Shown piece after piece: positions 41,782 to 51,275 of a DNA stretch of 64,000 bases. The notes below the pieces were generated by a model. That model was not told the DNA's origin, made no database searches, and saw only the letters and a list, made by a program, of their open reading frames with translations. The translations under genes and the position numbers were made by a program. Positions within the stretch are counted from its first letter, which is position 1; the number at the start of each line of letters is the position of its first letter. This stretch comes from JAWXCB01 sp034440455. Lineage in GTDB: Bacteria > Bacteroidota > Bacteroidia > Chitinophagales > CAIOSU01. The DNA is taken from assembly GCA_034440455.1 (NCBI GenBank), contig JAWXCB010000054.1, forward strand, positions 62,001 to 126,000. The letters are read 5' to 3'.

Positions 41782-42396
41782 TTAGGTAGATGCTTGCGCT
41801 TTCTTGGCTTCGATACTCAAAGTAGCATGAGGCACGGCTCTGAGTCGTTCTTTATTAATCAACTTGCCGGATACTCTGCAAATGCCATACGACTTGTTCG
41901 CAATGCGAATCAGGGCTTTTTCCAAATGGTCAATGTAGGTGATTTGGCGCGAAGCCATTTGGCTGAGATATTCCTTTTCGGAAGTTCCGGTGCCGTCTTC
42001 CAGTCCTGAATATTTATTGGAATCATCACTGCCTACTTCAGCCGTCCGGTTGATTTGCTCATGCAAATACTTCAACTCTTTGCGAGAACTTTCCAGCCGA
42101 TCGGTGATGAGGGCTTTAAATTCTGCGAGTTCCTTATCGCTATAAGTAGTTTTTGTTGACGGGTTGCTTTTCATTTTTCCTTTCACAATCAATTTTGCTT
42201 TTGGTGCAGGCTTCGCTTTTGCAGCAACATTTACAATATTTTTTAATACTTTCTTTGTAACTGCTTTCTTAACAATCTTCTTTGCAACAACCTTTTTCTC
42301 GGCAACCGCTTTAGTTTTCTTTATAACCTTCTTTTTAGGCGCAGGCTTGATTTTACTTGCCGGTTTTTTAGCCACTGTCTTTTTCTTCACAGCCAT
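41782..42396 (-). CDS. TraR/DksA-like protein with a histone-H1-like N-terminus and degenerate zinc finger
   Basis: 204 aa. Residues 1-85 are Lys/Ala/Pro-rich (repeated AKKxVxKK and PAPK units), like histone H1 tails. Residues 90-204 match the TraR/DksA coiled coil (ELAEFKALITDRLESSRKEL onward) and the YGICRVSGKLINKERLRAVPHAT finger. Only one Cys remains of the four zinc ligands, so no zinc site can form; the same loss is common in Bacteroidota. DksA-type proteins act in the RNA polymerase secondary channel, but the basic tail suggests DNA or RNA binding as well. It sits between ileS (4-nt gap) and lspA. Confidence 0.85.
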   Translation of the reverse strand: MAVKKKTVAKKPASKIKPAPKKKVIKKTKAVAEKKVVAKKIVKKAVTKKVLKNIVNVAAKAKPAPKAKLIVKGKMKSNPSTKTTYSDKELAEFKALITDRLESSRKELKYLHEQINRTAEVGSDDSNKYSGLEDGTGTSEKEYLSQMASRQITYIDHLEKALIRIANKSYGICRVSGKLINKERLRAVPHATLSIEAKKAQAST

Positions 42397-42400
42397 GTTA

Positions 42401-45400
42401 TCAGCTTTTTTTGATGTTTACTTTTAAAGAAATTTCATTCACTTCAATGTCGCTTCCATCAGCGATAGAATCAACAACTGCAAGCTCTTCCGCTAAAATT
42501 TCCGCGCAAATATAATCCTTAAAATTTATCAGAGCGGAACTAATTTCCTCGTGCTTTTCTACCTGTAATTTGATGCGGTCGGTGACATTAAATGCCTTCT
42601 CTTTCCGCAAACCCTGAATGCGATTCACAAACTCGCGGGCGTTGCCTTCCTCCTTCAGAATATCGGTTAGCGTGACATCAAGGGCAACGGTCAGCGCACC
42701 CTGATTTGCCACGAGCCAGCCTGGAATATCTTCGGACGTGATTTCAACTTCATCTAACTGGAGTGGAATAATTTCATCATTCACATTCAAATCCAGCGTT
42801 CCTTGCTTTTCCAATGTTCTGATTTCCTGCTGCGATAAATTGCTGACCAAAGCTGCCACAGCTTTCATTTTTTGCCCGAGTCGCGCACCAAGTTTTTTGA
42901 AGTCGGCTTTTGTCTTTTTCTTAATCACTCCGCTGGAGTCGTCCAAATATTCCAAAGCCTTCACGTTCACCTCCGACAGAATTAAATCTTCTACGCGCCC
43001 CACATCCTTTTTGAATTGCTCGTCAAGTACGGGCAGCAAAATCTTATTGAGCGGCTGGCGCACTTTGATGTTCACCTTCTTGCGCAGCGAAAGCACAAGC
43101 GATGAAATATCCTGCGCCACCTGCATTCTGCGCTCCAGTTCCTTATCAATCAGGTTCTCCTTAGCCTCCGGAAAATCAGCAAGATGCACGGATGCGACTT
43201 TTTCTTTCGAGGTAACTGCATTCAGATTCCTGAAGATAAAATCAGAAAAGAAAGGCGCAATAGGCGACATCAACTTGGTGAGCGTTGCTAAACATTCATA
43301 TAATGTCTGGTAAGCCGCGATTTTATCTTCTGAATAGTCTCCCTTCCAAAACCTGCGCCTGCACAAGCGTACATACCAATTGCTCAGGTGCTCATCCACA
43401 AACTGCTCCATGAGGCGAGCCGCACGGGTCGGTTCATAATCATCATACAGTAACTCCACTTCCTTTACTAACGAGTTCAGCAACGAAATAATCCAGCGGT
43501 CAATTTCGGGGCGCTTGCTTACCGGAACATCCTGCTCTTTATAATTGAACCCGTCAATGTTGGCGTAAATCGTGAAGAAAGAATAGGTGTTGAACAGTGT
43601 TCCGAAAAACTTGCGCTGAATTTCCTGGATGCCGCTTGGGTCGAATTTCAAATTCTCCCACGGCTGTGAGTTGGAAATAATGTACCAGCGTGTTGCGTCA
43701 GCGCCATACTTGGCAATAGTTTGAAACGGGTCAACAGTGTTGCCAAGACGCTTCGACATTTTGTTGCCGTCTTTGTCAAGCAGCAACCCGTGTGAAAGCA
43801 CATTTTTAAAAGCAACCGAATCAAACAGCAAAACAGAAATTGCATGCAGCGTAAAAAACCATCCACGCGTTTGGTCAACGCCTTCAGCAATGAAATCAGC
43901 GGGGTAAGCCCCTCCCAAACCCTCCCCTAAGGGGAGGGCTGGCAAACGCGCAAGAGCCGTCTTTACCACATCAAGAACAGATTCGGGATGGTTAGTGACT
44001 TGCTCATTTAGAAAACGAATCACTTTATAGCCCATGCCCTCTAATATTTCTGTGCGCAGTTTGTCTGCTTCCTGCTGTTCAGGCGTGAAATGATATTTGC
44101 CGTCAACTTCAATAATTAATTTTTTTGTGAGGCAAGCGAAATCAACTATAAACTCATCAATGATATGTTGCCTTCTGAATTTGAAACCATCCAACTGTTT
44201 CGCTTTAAGCAAGTCCCATAAAATTGCTTCCGCTTCGGTTTGATGTTTTAATCGTTGTTCTTTTAATTCCTTTAGCAAATTATAAGATGACGCTCTTGCT
44301 GTTTGCCATTTTGCAGCCTTGCCATCCCCTCCTTTGGAGGGGGCAGGGGGGAGGCTGAATGGAAAATGCCACTGCGCATAAGGCATCGCGCCTGAATCGA
44401 ACCATACATCAATCAAATCAGGCTCGCGGAACATTTTTTTGCCGGATGGTGAAACCAGCACAATCTCATCTACATAGGGCTTATGTAAGTCAAATTCACC
44501 GCCCTCAAGAGGGGATTCTTTCATGAAATCAGCTTTCACTGATCTTTCAACTTCGGCTTTTAACTCAGCAACCGAGCCGATGCAAATTTCTTCTTTGCCA
44601 TCTTCGGTTTTCCAAATTGGCAAAGGTGTTCCCCAATAACGCGAGCGGGAAAGATTCCAATCAACAAGATTTTCAAGCCAGTTGCCGAATCTGCCTGTGC
44701 CGGTGAAAGCGGGTTTCCAGTTGATGGTTTTATTCAGTTCAACTAACCTGTCTTTCACTGCAGTGGTTTTAATGAACCAGCTATCGAGCGGATAATAAAT
44801 AATCGGCTTGTCGGTGCGCCAGCAATGCGGGTAGTTGTGTTCGTACTTTTCCTTTTTGAAGAGTTTTCCTTCTTCCTGCAATTTCAACACAATCCGGTCG
44901 TCAACGCTCAGGTATTTCTTTAAATCTTTTACCTTGTTATTAGCTTCCAGCGTTTGTTTTTGCTTTTGAAACTCTGCCTGTTTCTCTTCATCGCTTAGAT
45001 AGGCTTCTTTCACAAACTCTTCTCCGTAAAGAAAAACGCCATCCTGAATTTCGTTCAAAAAACGACCGCGCTTGTCCACGAGCGTAAGCACAGCGAGGTT
45101 ATATTTTCTCGACATGCGCATATCGTCAGCGCCAAAAGCCGGGGCAATATGCACGATACCTGTTCCATCTTCGGTAGTAACAAAATCGCCCATAATCACT
45201 TTGAACGCATCATCAGCAGGAGTTATGAAAGGAAGTAGTTGTTCGTAACGGATACCGTCAAAAGCCTTTCCTTTAAATTCACCAATTATTTCCCAGTGAT
45301 TAATTAAGTCTCCTACGATTAAATGTTTGGGATTTGATAGGTAATAATTTTGATCATTAGTCCCTACTTCATTTTTGGGATGATTTGCTTTTCCAACTTT

Positions 45401-46273
45401 TAATTCTTCTATCTGGTCAGAAAAGAAAAAATATTTTGGAAAAAGTGGTTTAGCCAGAATTACACATTCCTCTTTGAAAGAGTAGCGATTGAAAGTTTTA
45501 ACTAAGACGTAATCAATTTTTTCTCCTATGGCAAGTGCTGTATTTGATGGCAATGTCCAAGGAGTGGTAGTCCATGCTAAAAAGAAAAATTCAGTTGTAA
45601 TATTCCCCTGATAAAATTCTTCTGGATTCTTAATCTTAAACTGAGCTATTGCCGAAGTGTCCTTTACATTTCTATATGAACCTGCATAGTTCAATTCATG
45701 CGAACTCAATCCCGTTCCGGCAGCGGGTGAATAGGGCTGAATTGTCAGTCCTTTATATAAGTAGCCTTTTTTGTAAAGTTCTTTCAGTAGCCACCAGAGC
45801 GTTTCGATATAATCGTTTTCAAACGTGATGTAGGGATTGTTCAAATCCACCCAGTAGCCCATCTTGCGGGTGATGTCGTCCCACGCATCTTTATATTTCA
45901 ACACCTCGTTGCGACACTCTTTATTATAATCTGCAATGCTGATGGTTACTCCGATGTCTTCTTTTTTAATGCCCAGTTTCTTTTCTACTGCAAGTTCAAC
46001 GGGCAAGCCGTGCGTATCCCATCCACCTTTGCGTTCTACTTTAAATCCCTTAAGTGTTTTATAGCGGCAGAATAAATCCTTAATTGTGCGCGCCATCACA
46101 TGGTGGATGCCGGGCATGCCATTGGCGGAAGGAGGACCTTCGTAAAAGATAAAAGGGTTGCTGCTGTCGCGGTTGTCAACGCTTTTGTTGAAAACATCCT
46201 GCTCTTCCCAAAAGGCAAGGATTTCCCTATCAATGGCAGGCAGGTCAAGCGTTTTAGCTTCGCGGTAGTTCAT
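42401..46273 (-). CDS. ileS: Isoleucyl-tRNA synthetase with an inserted DUF559 nuclease domain
   Basis: 1290 aa; relatives are about 1140 aa and the extra is one insert. Class I signatures: PPSANGMPGIHHV (HIGH equivalent at 55-58), the editing domain (about 200-410), WTTTPWTLPSNTALA, DVWFDSGAMPYAQWHF, GVDQTRGWFFTLH, and KMSKR at 838-842; then the anticodon-binding and C-terminal domains. Residues 640-789 interrupt the catalytic core between QWHFPF and YPADFIAEG with a 150-residue DUF559 module, exactly in frame. All synthetase motifs on both sides are intact, so the enzyme is probably functional. It heads the ileS-DksA-like-lspA operon and is divergent from porZ. Confidence 0.96.
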   Translation of the reverse strand: MNYREAKTLDLPAIDREILAFWEEQDVFNKSVDNRDSSNPFIFYEGPPSANGMPGIHHVMARTIKDLFCRYKTLKGFKVERKGGWDTHGLPVELAVEKKLGIKKEDIGVTISIADYNKECRNEVLKYKDAWDDITRKMGYWVDLNNPYITFENDYIETLWWLLKELYKKGYLYKGLTIQPYSPAAGTGLSSHELNYAGSYRNVKDTSAIAQFKIKNPEEFYQGNITTEFFFLAWTTTPWTLPSNTALAIGEKIDYVLVKTFNRYSFKEECVILAKPLFPKYFFFSDQIEELKVGKANHPKNEVGTNDQNYYLSNPKHLIVGDLINHWEIIGEFKGKAFDGIRYEQLLPFITPADDAFKVIMGDFVTTEDGTGIVHIAPAFGADDMRMSRKYNLAVLTLVDKRGRFLNEIQDGVFLYGEEFVKEAYLSDEEKQAEFQKQKQTLEANNKVKDLKKYLSVDDRIVLKLQEEGKLFKKEKYEHNYPHCWRTDKPIIYYPLDSWFIKTTAVKDRLVELNKTINWKPAFTGTGRFGNWLENLVDWNLSRSRYWGTPLPIWKTEDGKEEICIGSVAELKAEVERSVKADFMKESPLEGGEFDLHKPYVDEIVLVSPSGKKMFREPDLIDVWFDSGAMPYAQWHFPFSLPPAPSKGGDGKAAKWQTARASSYNLLKELKEQRLKHQTEAEAILWDLLKAKQLDGFKFRRQHIIDEFIVDFACLTKKLIIEVDGKYHFTPEQQEADKLRTEILEGMGYKVIRFLNEQVTNHPESVLDVVKTALARLPALPLGEGLGGAYPADFIAEGVDQTRGWFFTLHAISVLLFDSVAFKNVLSHGLLLDKDGNKMSKRLGNTVDPFQTIAKYGADATRWYIISNSQPWENLKFDPSGIQEIQRKFFGTLFNTYSFFTIYANIDGFNYKEQDVPVSKRPEIDRWIISLLNSLVKEVELLYDDYEPTRAARLMEQFVDEHLSNWYVRLCRRRFWKGDYSEDKIAAYQTLYECLATLTKLMSPIAPFFSDFIFRNLNAVTSKEKVASVHLADFPEAKENLIDKELERRMQVAQDISSLVLSLRKKVNIKVRQPLNKILLPVLDEQFKKDVGRVEDLILSEVNVKALEYLDDSSGVIKKKTKADFKKLGARLGQKMKAVAALVSNLSQQEIRTLEKQGTLDLNVNDEIIPLQLDEVEITSEDIPGWLVANQGALTVALDVTLTDILKEEGNAREFVNRIQGLRKEKAFNVTDRIKLQVEKHEEISSALINFKDYICAEILAEELAVVDSIADGSDIEVNEISLKVNIKKS
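43907..43943 (+). repeat. GC-rich palindromic repeat, copy C (right end of ileS insert)
   Basis: AGCCCCTCCCAAA, then CCCTCCCC (43920-43927), loop TAA, GGGGAGGG (43931-43938), then CTGGC. It is inverted relative to copy D at the other end. It encodes LPALPLGEGLGGA at the C-terminal border of the insert. Confidence 0.85.
44321..44356 (-). repeat. GC-rich palindromic repeat, copy D (left end of ileS insert)
   Basis: Read on the minus strand: AGCCTCCCCCCTG, then the hairpin CCCCTCC-AAA-GGAGGGG, then ATGGC. It has the same order of parts as copy C on the opposite strand, so the insert has terminal inverted repeats, each with its own internal palindrome. It encodes SLPPAPSKGGDGK. Confidence 0.85.
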
Positions 46274-46330
46274 TTTTGAAAATGGAGGCGCAAAGCTAAC
46301 AAATCACGCCTATTGTTGCTTACTTTCGCA

Positions 46331-48652
46331 ATGAAACAATACCGCATACGCTCTTACGTTTTAGCGCTGCCCATGCTGAGAGTTTTTATCCTCTGTTTAC
46401 TGCTTCTGCCAACTGGCGTTTTTCCTCAAATTCCACTTGGAATTGGTGATTGGCGTATTCACGTTCCTTACCAAAATGTAACGAGTATTACGGATGCAGG
46501 CGACCGCGTCTATCTTTCGGGAAACGTCTTTTTCTTTTCTTATGATAAAGAAACCGGTTCGCTTCAGCAATACGATAAAGTCACCGGATTGAGTGATGTA
46601 GGCGTGAGTTTGGTGAGTTACAACCCATTTAATAAAACGCTGCTGGTTGTGTATGAGAATACCAATATTGACCTTATCAGGAACAACACCATCATCAATA
46701 TTTCAGACATCAAGCGGAAACAGATTGTCGGTGAGAAGAAAATTTACAGCGTATATTTCAGCGGGAATCTCGCCTACCTCGCCAGTAGTTTTGGCATCAT
46801 CGTGATGGATATGGACAAGGTGGAAATAAAAGACACGTGGCGCATCGGCAATAATGGCGCTGCCAAAAAAGTGATTTCATTCACCGAAGACAACACAAAA
46901 TTTTATGCCGCTACGGAAGAAGGGTTAAAGTCAGCAAGTAAAAACTCACTCAACCTCGCCAATTACGCAGAGTGGAGTTTTGAAACCGGACTTCCAGCGA
47001 AGAGTACAAATCAGGTAACATTTTTTGAAGGGCAGATTTTCGCATCCGTGAATGACACGCTTTACAAAAACGATGGCGTTGCATGGAATTATTTCTACAG
47101 TCATCCGAAATGGGAAATCATTAACCTGACAGCCGCGAACAAGAAGTTAACGATTTGTGAGGTAAACGAAAGCAATGGTTTTGCCGGAAGAACATTGCTT
47201 GTTGGCGATGATTTTGTGTGCTGCGACACCAGCCTGTATCAGCCGGAAATAAGAAATCCGTTTCAGGCGTATGTTGATACGGACGGCACGGCTTGGATTG
47301 CTGATTTTCTCAACGGACTCATTAAAGTGCAGAACGGAACCATCTATCCTCCAATTTATCCCCAAGGGTTGTCTGCCACCACAAAAGTGCAGAACATATC
47401 GGTTGAAAGTGGAATTGTTGGCGTAGCTCCAGGCGGCAGCGGATATACCGGCTCACCCGTGAATCGTGACGGTTTTTTTGTGTTTGAGGATAATTGGTGG
47501 AAAACCTATAATGAGTTTAATGCTCCTGCATTGATAGATTATCTAAGCCTTTATGATGTTGCAGCGCATCCCACACAGAATAAAATCTACTATGGCTCAT
47601 GGTGGGGCGGATTGGTGGAATTCAGCGATGGGAGCATTACTGTTTACAATAAAGATAATTCAGCGCTTGAAGGGGTTACGGGAGATACCGTTCGTACCAT
47701 TGTTGGCGGACTTGCTTTTGATTCTAATGAAAATCTCTGGATGACTTCATTTGGTTCTCCAAAACCATTGGTTGTAAAAAATGCCGAGGGTACATGGGGG
47801 GCTTATTCGGTTTTTGGAATTGATGAAAATGGTCTTACTCAAATTATTGTAGATGATTATGACCAAAAATGGATTACGGTTCCAAAGAGCAACAATCAGG
47901 GCATTTATGTTTTTAAAGAACCCAATTTTTCAAAAATTCTGCGCAGCGGGCAGGGCGCAGGAAATCTTCCAACTAATGATGTGCTTTGTCTTGCAAAAGA
48001 TTTGGAAGGAGAAATCTGGGCGGGTACTGCGCAGGGTGTTGCAGTGTTTTATTGTCCCTATTCCGTGCTGACGCAGGATGGATGCGAAGCGCAACAAATT
48101 ATCGTAACGGTAAATGGTGTTGCAGGCTACCTGCTTGAAACAGAACGCGTGAATACCATTGCCATTGATGGCGCAAACAGAAAATGGGTGGGTACGAACA
48201 ATGGAGTTTTTGTTCTATCGCCAGATGGCACAGAGCAGATTGCCTACTACACCGTTGACAATAGCCCGCTTTTATCAAACGGAATTACCGACATCGCCAT
48301 TGACGGACAGAGCGGAGAAGTTTTTATCGGCACCGACAAAGGGTTGGTTTCCTTGCGTGGCGAAGCTATAGAAGGAAGCGAGGAACATTCAGGCGTACTC
48401 GTATTCCCAAATCCCGTGCGTGAGAATTATCAAGGACCAATTGCCATCAAAGGGCTTGCAAATAATGCCAATGTTAAAATCACTGATGTAAGCGGGATGC
48501 TTTTTTATGAAACCACCGCGCTTGGCGGGCAAGCTGTTTGGGATGGAAGAAACTATAATGGCGAACGTGCGAAGACAGGCGTGTACTTTGTATTTACTTC
48601 AAATGATGATGGTTCATCGAAAAATGTAGCGAAGCTGCTGATTATTAATTAA
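46331..48652 (+). CDS. porZ: Type IX secretion system protein PorZ
   Basis: 773 aa from ATG at 46331 (the frame also has a TTG six codons earlier). A signal peptide ends near VFPQ. Two seven-bladed propeller-like domains follow (repeats such as GLSDVGVSLVSYNPFNKTLLVVYEN and AYLASSFGIIVMDMDKVEIKDTWRIG), built from two-component-regulator-propeller blades. A T9SS type A domain ends the protein (VLVFPNPVRENYQG to KLLIIN). PorZ belongs to the surface attachment complex that delivers A-LPS to the sortase PorU during T9SS cargo release. This matches the many T9SS cargo genes in the window. Its 3' end overlaps the next, convergent gene by 8 nt. Confidence 0.88.
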   Translation: MKQYRIRSYVLALPMLRVFILCLLLLPTGVFPQIPLGIGDWRIHVPYQNVTSITDAGDRVYLSGNVFFFSYDKETGSLQQYDKVTGLSDVGVSLVSYNPFNKTLLVVYENTNIDLIRNNTIINISDIKRKQIVGEKKIYSVYFSGNLAYLASSFGIIVMDMDKVEIKDTWRIGNNGAAKKVISFTEDNTKFYAATEEGLKSASKNSLNLANYAEWSFETGLPAKSTNQVTFFEGQIFASVNDTLYKNDGVAWNYFYSHPKWEIINLTAANKKLTICEVNESNGFAGRTLLVGDDFVCCDTSLYQPEIRNPFQAYVDTDGTAWIADFLNGLIKVQNGTIYPPIYPQGLSATTKVQNISVESGIVGVAPGGSGYTGSPVNRDGFFVFEDNWWKTYNEFNAPALIDYLSLYDVAAHPTQNKIYYGSWWGGLVEFSDGSITVYNKDNSALEGVTGDTVRTIVGGLAFDSNENLWMTSFGSPKPLVVKNAEGTWGAYSVFGIDENGLTQIIVDDYDQKWITVPKSNNQGIYVFKEPNFSKILRSGQGAGNLPTNDVLCLAKDLEGEIWAGTAQGVAVFYCPYSVLTQDGCEAQQIIVTVNGVAGYLLETERVNTIAIDGANRKWVGTNNGVFVLSPDGTEQIAYYTVDNSPLLSNGITDIAIDGQSGEVFIGTDKGLVSLRGEAIEGSEEHSGVLVFPNPVRENYQGPIAIKGLANNANVKITDVSGMLFYETTALGGQAVWDGRNYNGERAKTGVYFVFTSNDDGSSKNVAKLLIIN

Positions 48653-50540
48653 GGAGCGTCCATTTATACCACGCATACTTATCCGTTTCCTTTAAATTCT
48701 CCATTCCATATTTTCTGATAATCTCATGCCCATGCCGCAAAAAATCTTTTGCGGGCATTTGCCCGACTACAGGTGTTCTATCTATAAGAAGCGTGTCGTT
48801 ATCATAAAAGGATTTATCAAGGTAAACTAATATCGGTTTGTCGTTTAATTGATTGAGCAGCGAATCGTTGATGCTTGTTTCAAACAAGGAAAAAATATTG
48901 TAAGTATGTTGTAAAGGAGTGCGCGACATTTTTGAATTGATAAGCGGTAAACCGGTCGCCAAACTCAGTTGCATCGTTTTGATGCAATAGTTATCCTCCG
49001 GGTCAATCGTGTAGTTGTAATCTTCAGAACCGACATGATAGAAAGGAAATGTTAAGAGCGCCTGGTATTCTGTTGTGTTGATTGTTCCAAATGATTCAGC
49101 AGTTTTTTCCAAAGCAATTTGATTGAAAGGATTTGGCGTTTCGTAAGCAGTAGTCGAATATTTTACGGAATAAAACGTATCAGCGAAAAAGCCAATCAAC
49201 ATCAGTGCAAGCAGAATTTTAAAATATTTTCTTGAGTAAAGCGCAACTACAAAATAGAACACAAACAAATTCGCACACCAAAAAAAGTACCACGAAAATC
49301 TTGCGAGACATCGAAAATGCGTAACCTGCGGAACAATCTTTCTGAGATAAAAAAATGGGTTCAAATAGTTTGTAACAGAAAAGTCTCCGGCTATATGAAC
49401 ATTTTCACCCAGTGCAATAAGTACACCCGGCAGAGAAGCAAGAAGCAAAAGCAAGATGATTCGGAAACTCGGGTTAGCTCTGATTTGTAGTATGTGAGAT
49501 TTGAAATTTCTAAAGCGTGTAAGTAAAAACAGCAAAACACCTGCAATGCCGATAAGCGTACCCGAGCCAAGATAGCCGAAAGATTCGTAAGGCAAAGGTT
49601 CACCTGAAAACAGTGTGCTTAATGGATGAAAAAAGTAAGGCGTATAAAATGCCCTGAGATGTAATTTCCAGTCGTCAAAATTATATCCCTCTGTCGCTTT
49701 GCGCCTTAGTCCGTAATAATCATCAGTAAGTTGAAGCATTGAATAAAAAAGAACGAGCGCTGCAATGCAGAGGATTCCTCCGCGAATAAAACCCGGCATC
49801 CACGGATGGTTCATGCGAACATCATTTAATGCGCTAAAGAAGAAAAAGGAGAAAACAAAAACTAAGGCGAGTAGCAGAAAGTATAAATGCACAAATCCGG
49901 AAAGCAGAATTACCAGCACGAGCAAGATATCGTTTCTGAGAAGCCCCGCAGAATTATTGTTTCGCTTTGCCAGTAAATAAATAATCAGAAGCGGAATAAA
50001 AGACAGCGTAAGGTTGAAGTGTCCGCCCAGCCGCATTATTTGCGGACATAGCCAGGGAAGGAATACGCTGAGAAGAATCGCGAACAAAATCCCGATGGAG
50101 AACTGACGAAACAGTTTATAAAGAATCAAACTGCTTAGAATGATTCCTGCAAGGATAAACAAGTTAAAATACCAGATTGCCTGCGCGGACTGATGCAGCA
50201 TGTCGTTCAGCACAACACGCTCCAGCAAGGCAATTAAAGGCGTGTTATCCGTGTAGTAGATAAAATCACCATAAGGGTAGTTCATTAACCCGAATTTCAA
50301 ACAGGCATCTGTTGGCTGCTGTTGAACGTATCCCTGAAGTGTAAAGTAGTTTTTTGCTCCGTCATAGCCACCGGTAAAGACATATTGTGTTCCCTGAAAA
50401 ATGATTTTGTCGAACACAAAACTTATCAGGCAAACCTGAACAAGAATCACAACCAGAAGTGCGGAGGTGTCTGAAATTTTCTTGAACGGGTTGTTTAACT
50501 TTCCTGAGAGATTCAAATTCAGAAGATTAATGCGCTGCAA
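48645..50540 (-). CDS. Large polytopic membrane protein, function unknown
   Basis: 631 aa with about 11-12 predicted membrane helices (for example ALLVVILVQVCLISFVFDKII, LFILAGIILSSLILYKLF, ILFAILLSVFLPWLCPQ). An N-terminal loop after helix 1 (GGYDGAKNYFTLQGYV) and a soluble C-terminal part (about 470-631) give it the topology of GT-C glycosyltransferase-like or YfhO-like proteins. No known catalytic motif is certain. Next to it, beyond recO, lies a YfhO-family gene of similar design, so a role in surface glycan or lipid modification is possible but unproven. Confidence 0.75.
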   Translation of the reverse strand: MQRINLLNLNLSGKLNNPFKKISDTSALLVVILVQVCLISFVFDKIIFQGTQYVFTGGYDGAKNYFTLQGYVQQQPTDACLKFGLMNYPYGDFIYYTDNTPLIALLERVVLNDMLHQSAQAIWYFNLFILAGIILSSLILYKLFRQFSIGILFAILLSVFLPWLCPQIMRLGGHFNLTLSFIPLLIIYLLAKRNNNSAGLLRNDILLVLVILLSGFVHLYFLLLALVFVFSFFFFSALNDVRMNHPWMPGFIRGGILCIAALVLFYSMLQLTDDYYGLRRKATEGYNFDDWKLHLRAFYTPYFFHPLSTLFSGEPLPYESFGYLGSGTLIGIAGVLLFLLTRFRNFKSHILQIRANPSFRIILLLLLASLPGVLIALGENVHIAGDFSVTNYLNPFFYLRKIVPQVTHFRCLARFSWYFFWCANLFVFYFVVALYSRKYFKILLALMLIGFFADTFYSVKYSTTAYETPNPFNQIALEKTAESFGTINTTEYQALLTFPFYHVGSEDYNYTIDPEDNYCIKTMQLSLATGLPLINSKMSRTPLQHTYNIFSLFETSINDSLLNQLNDKPILVYLDKSFYDNDTLLIDRTPVVGQMPAKDFLRHGHEIIRKYGMENLKETDKYAWYKWTLLN

Positions 50541-50549
50541 GAGTTACGA

Positions 50550-51275
50550 ATGATTCACAAAACGAAAGGCATTGTTCTGCACACCATCAAATTTAACGAG
50601 AGCAGCATCATCACCAAAATCTACACCGCTGATTTCGGTTTGCAGTCGTTTATCGTCAAAGGAGTTCGCTCTGCGGGGAAGAGTGGAAAAGCAGCCTTGT
50701 TCAGCGTAATGAATATCCTGGAATTGGAAATGTATCACCGGGAAAATAAGGGGCTTCAGTATTTGAAAGAGTTTCGTCCTGCCTTTATTTTCAAAACGAT
50801 TCAAACCGATATTCTCAAAAGCTCCATCGCGCTTTTTCTTGCGGAAGTGCTTGGTAAATGCATTCAGGAAGAAGAAGCGAATCACAACTTGTATTATTTT
50901 ATCGAACAAACTTTGGTTGCGCTTGACGAATCACCGAAAGCAGAAAGTAATTTACATCTTACTTTTTTGCTTGGCTTCACAAAGCATTTGGGATTTTTTC
51001 CAAACACCGATATGGACGATAGTTGTGCCTACTTCGACTTGCAGGATGGAAACTTTACAAGGGAGATTCCGGTGCATAGCTACTTTGTTGCCCAACCGCA
51101 CACGGAGAATCTAAAAAAATTATTGGCGGGAGAACTGTACGTGCCAATGAATGTTGCCGACAGGAATTTTCTGCTCGAAAAAATGTTGCTGTACTATCAA
51201 TTGCACCTGCAAAACTTCAGAAAAGTCACTTCGCACCACGTGCTGCACGAAGTATTGGAAAGTTTTAGCTCCTGA
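50550..51275 (+). CDS. recO: DNA repair protein RecO
   Basis: 241 aa. RecO helps RecR load RecA onto SSB-coated single-stranded DNA. The N-terminal OB fold is typical (MIHKTKGIVLHTIKFNESSIITKIYTADFGLQSFIVKGVRS), followed by the helical domain (LGFTKHLGFFPNTD). The zinc finger found in some RecO proteins is absent. The gene starts 10 nt from a divergent membrane protein gene and overlaps the convergent YfhO-like gene by 11 nt at its end. Confidence 0.93.
   Translation: MIHKTKGIVLHTIKFNESSIITKIYTADFGLQSFIVKGVRSAGKSGKAALFSVMNILELEMYHRENKGLQYLKEFRPAFIFKTIQTDILKSSIALFLAEVLGKCIQEEEANHNLYYFIEQTLVALDESPKAESNLHLTFLLGFTKHLGFFPNTDMDDSCAYFDLQDGNFTREIPVHSYFVAQPHTENLKKLLAGELYVPMNVADRNFLLEKMLLYYQLHLQNFRKVTSHHVLHEVLESFSS

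Larger units (their letters stand above)
43907..44356 (-). mobile_element. 450-bp in-frame DUF559 nuclease module in ileS
   Basis: 150 codons bounded by inverted copies of a 36-37-bp palindromic repeat (44321-44356 and 43907-43943). The core (residues about 676-773) is a DUF559 domain of the Vsr/PD-(D/E)XK class: EAEAILWDLLKAKQLDG, FRRQHIIDEFIVDF with Asp711, LIIEVDGKYH with Glu722 and Asp724, and GYKVIRFLNEQV. All probable active-site residues are present. It has no in-frame ATG before Met747, so it is presumably made as part of IleS. There are no intein splice residues at its ends. Interpretation: a mobile element that enters genes in frame. Confidence 0.8.

Noticed and set aside
41142..43313. 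Plus-strand open frames of about 190 aa (41142-41729 and 42738-43313)
   Set aside because: They are antisense to lspA and ileS, whose reading is certain.
43907..44356. The insert in IleS as an intein
   Set aside because: The ends lack intein splice residues (no N-terminal Cys/Ser block motif A, no His-Asn at the C-terminal edge), it is much too short, and the nuclease is of DUF559 rather than a homing-endonuclease type.
48645..48652. Overlapping gene ends (also 51265-51275) as a special arrangement
   Set aside because: Short convergent overlaps of 8 and 11 nt are common in compact genomes and need no explanation.
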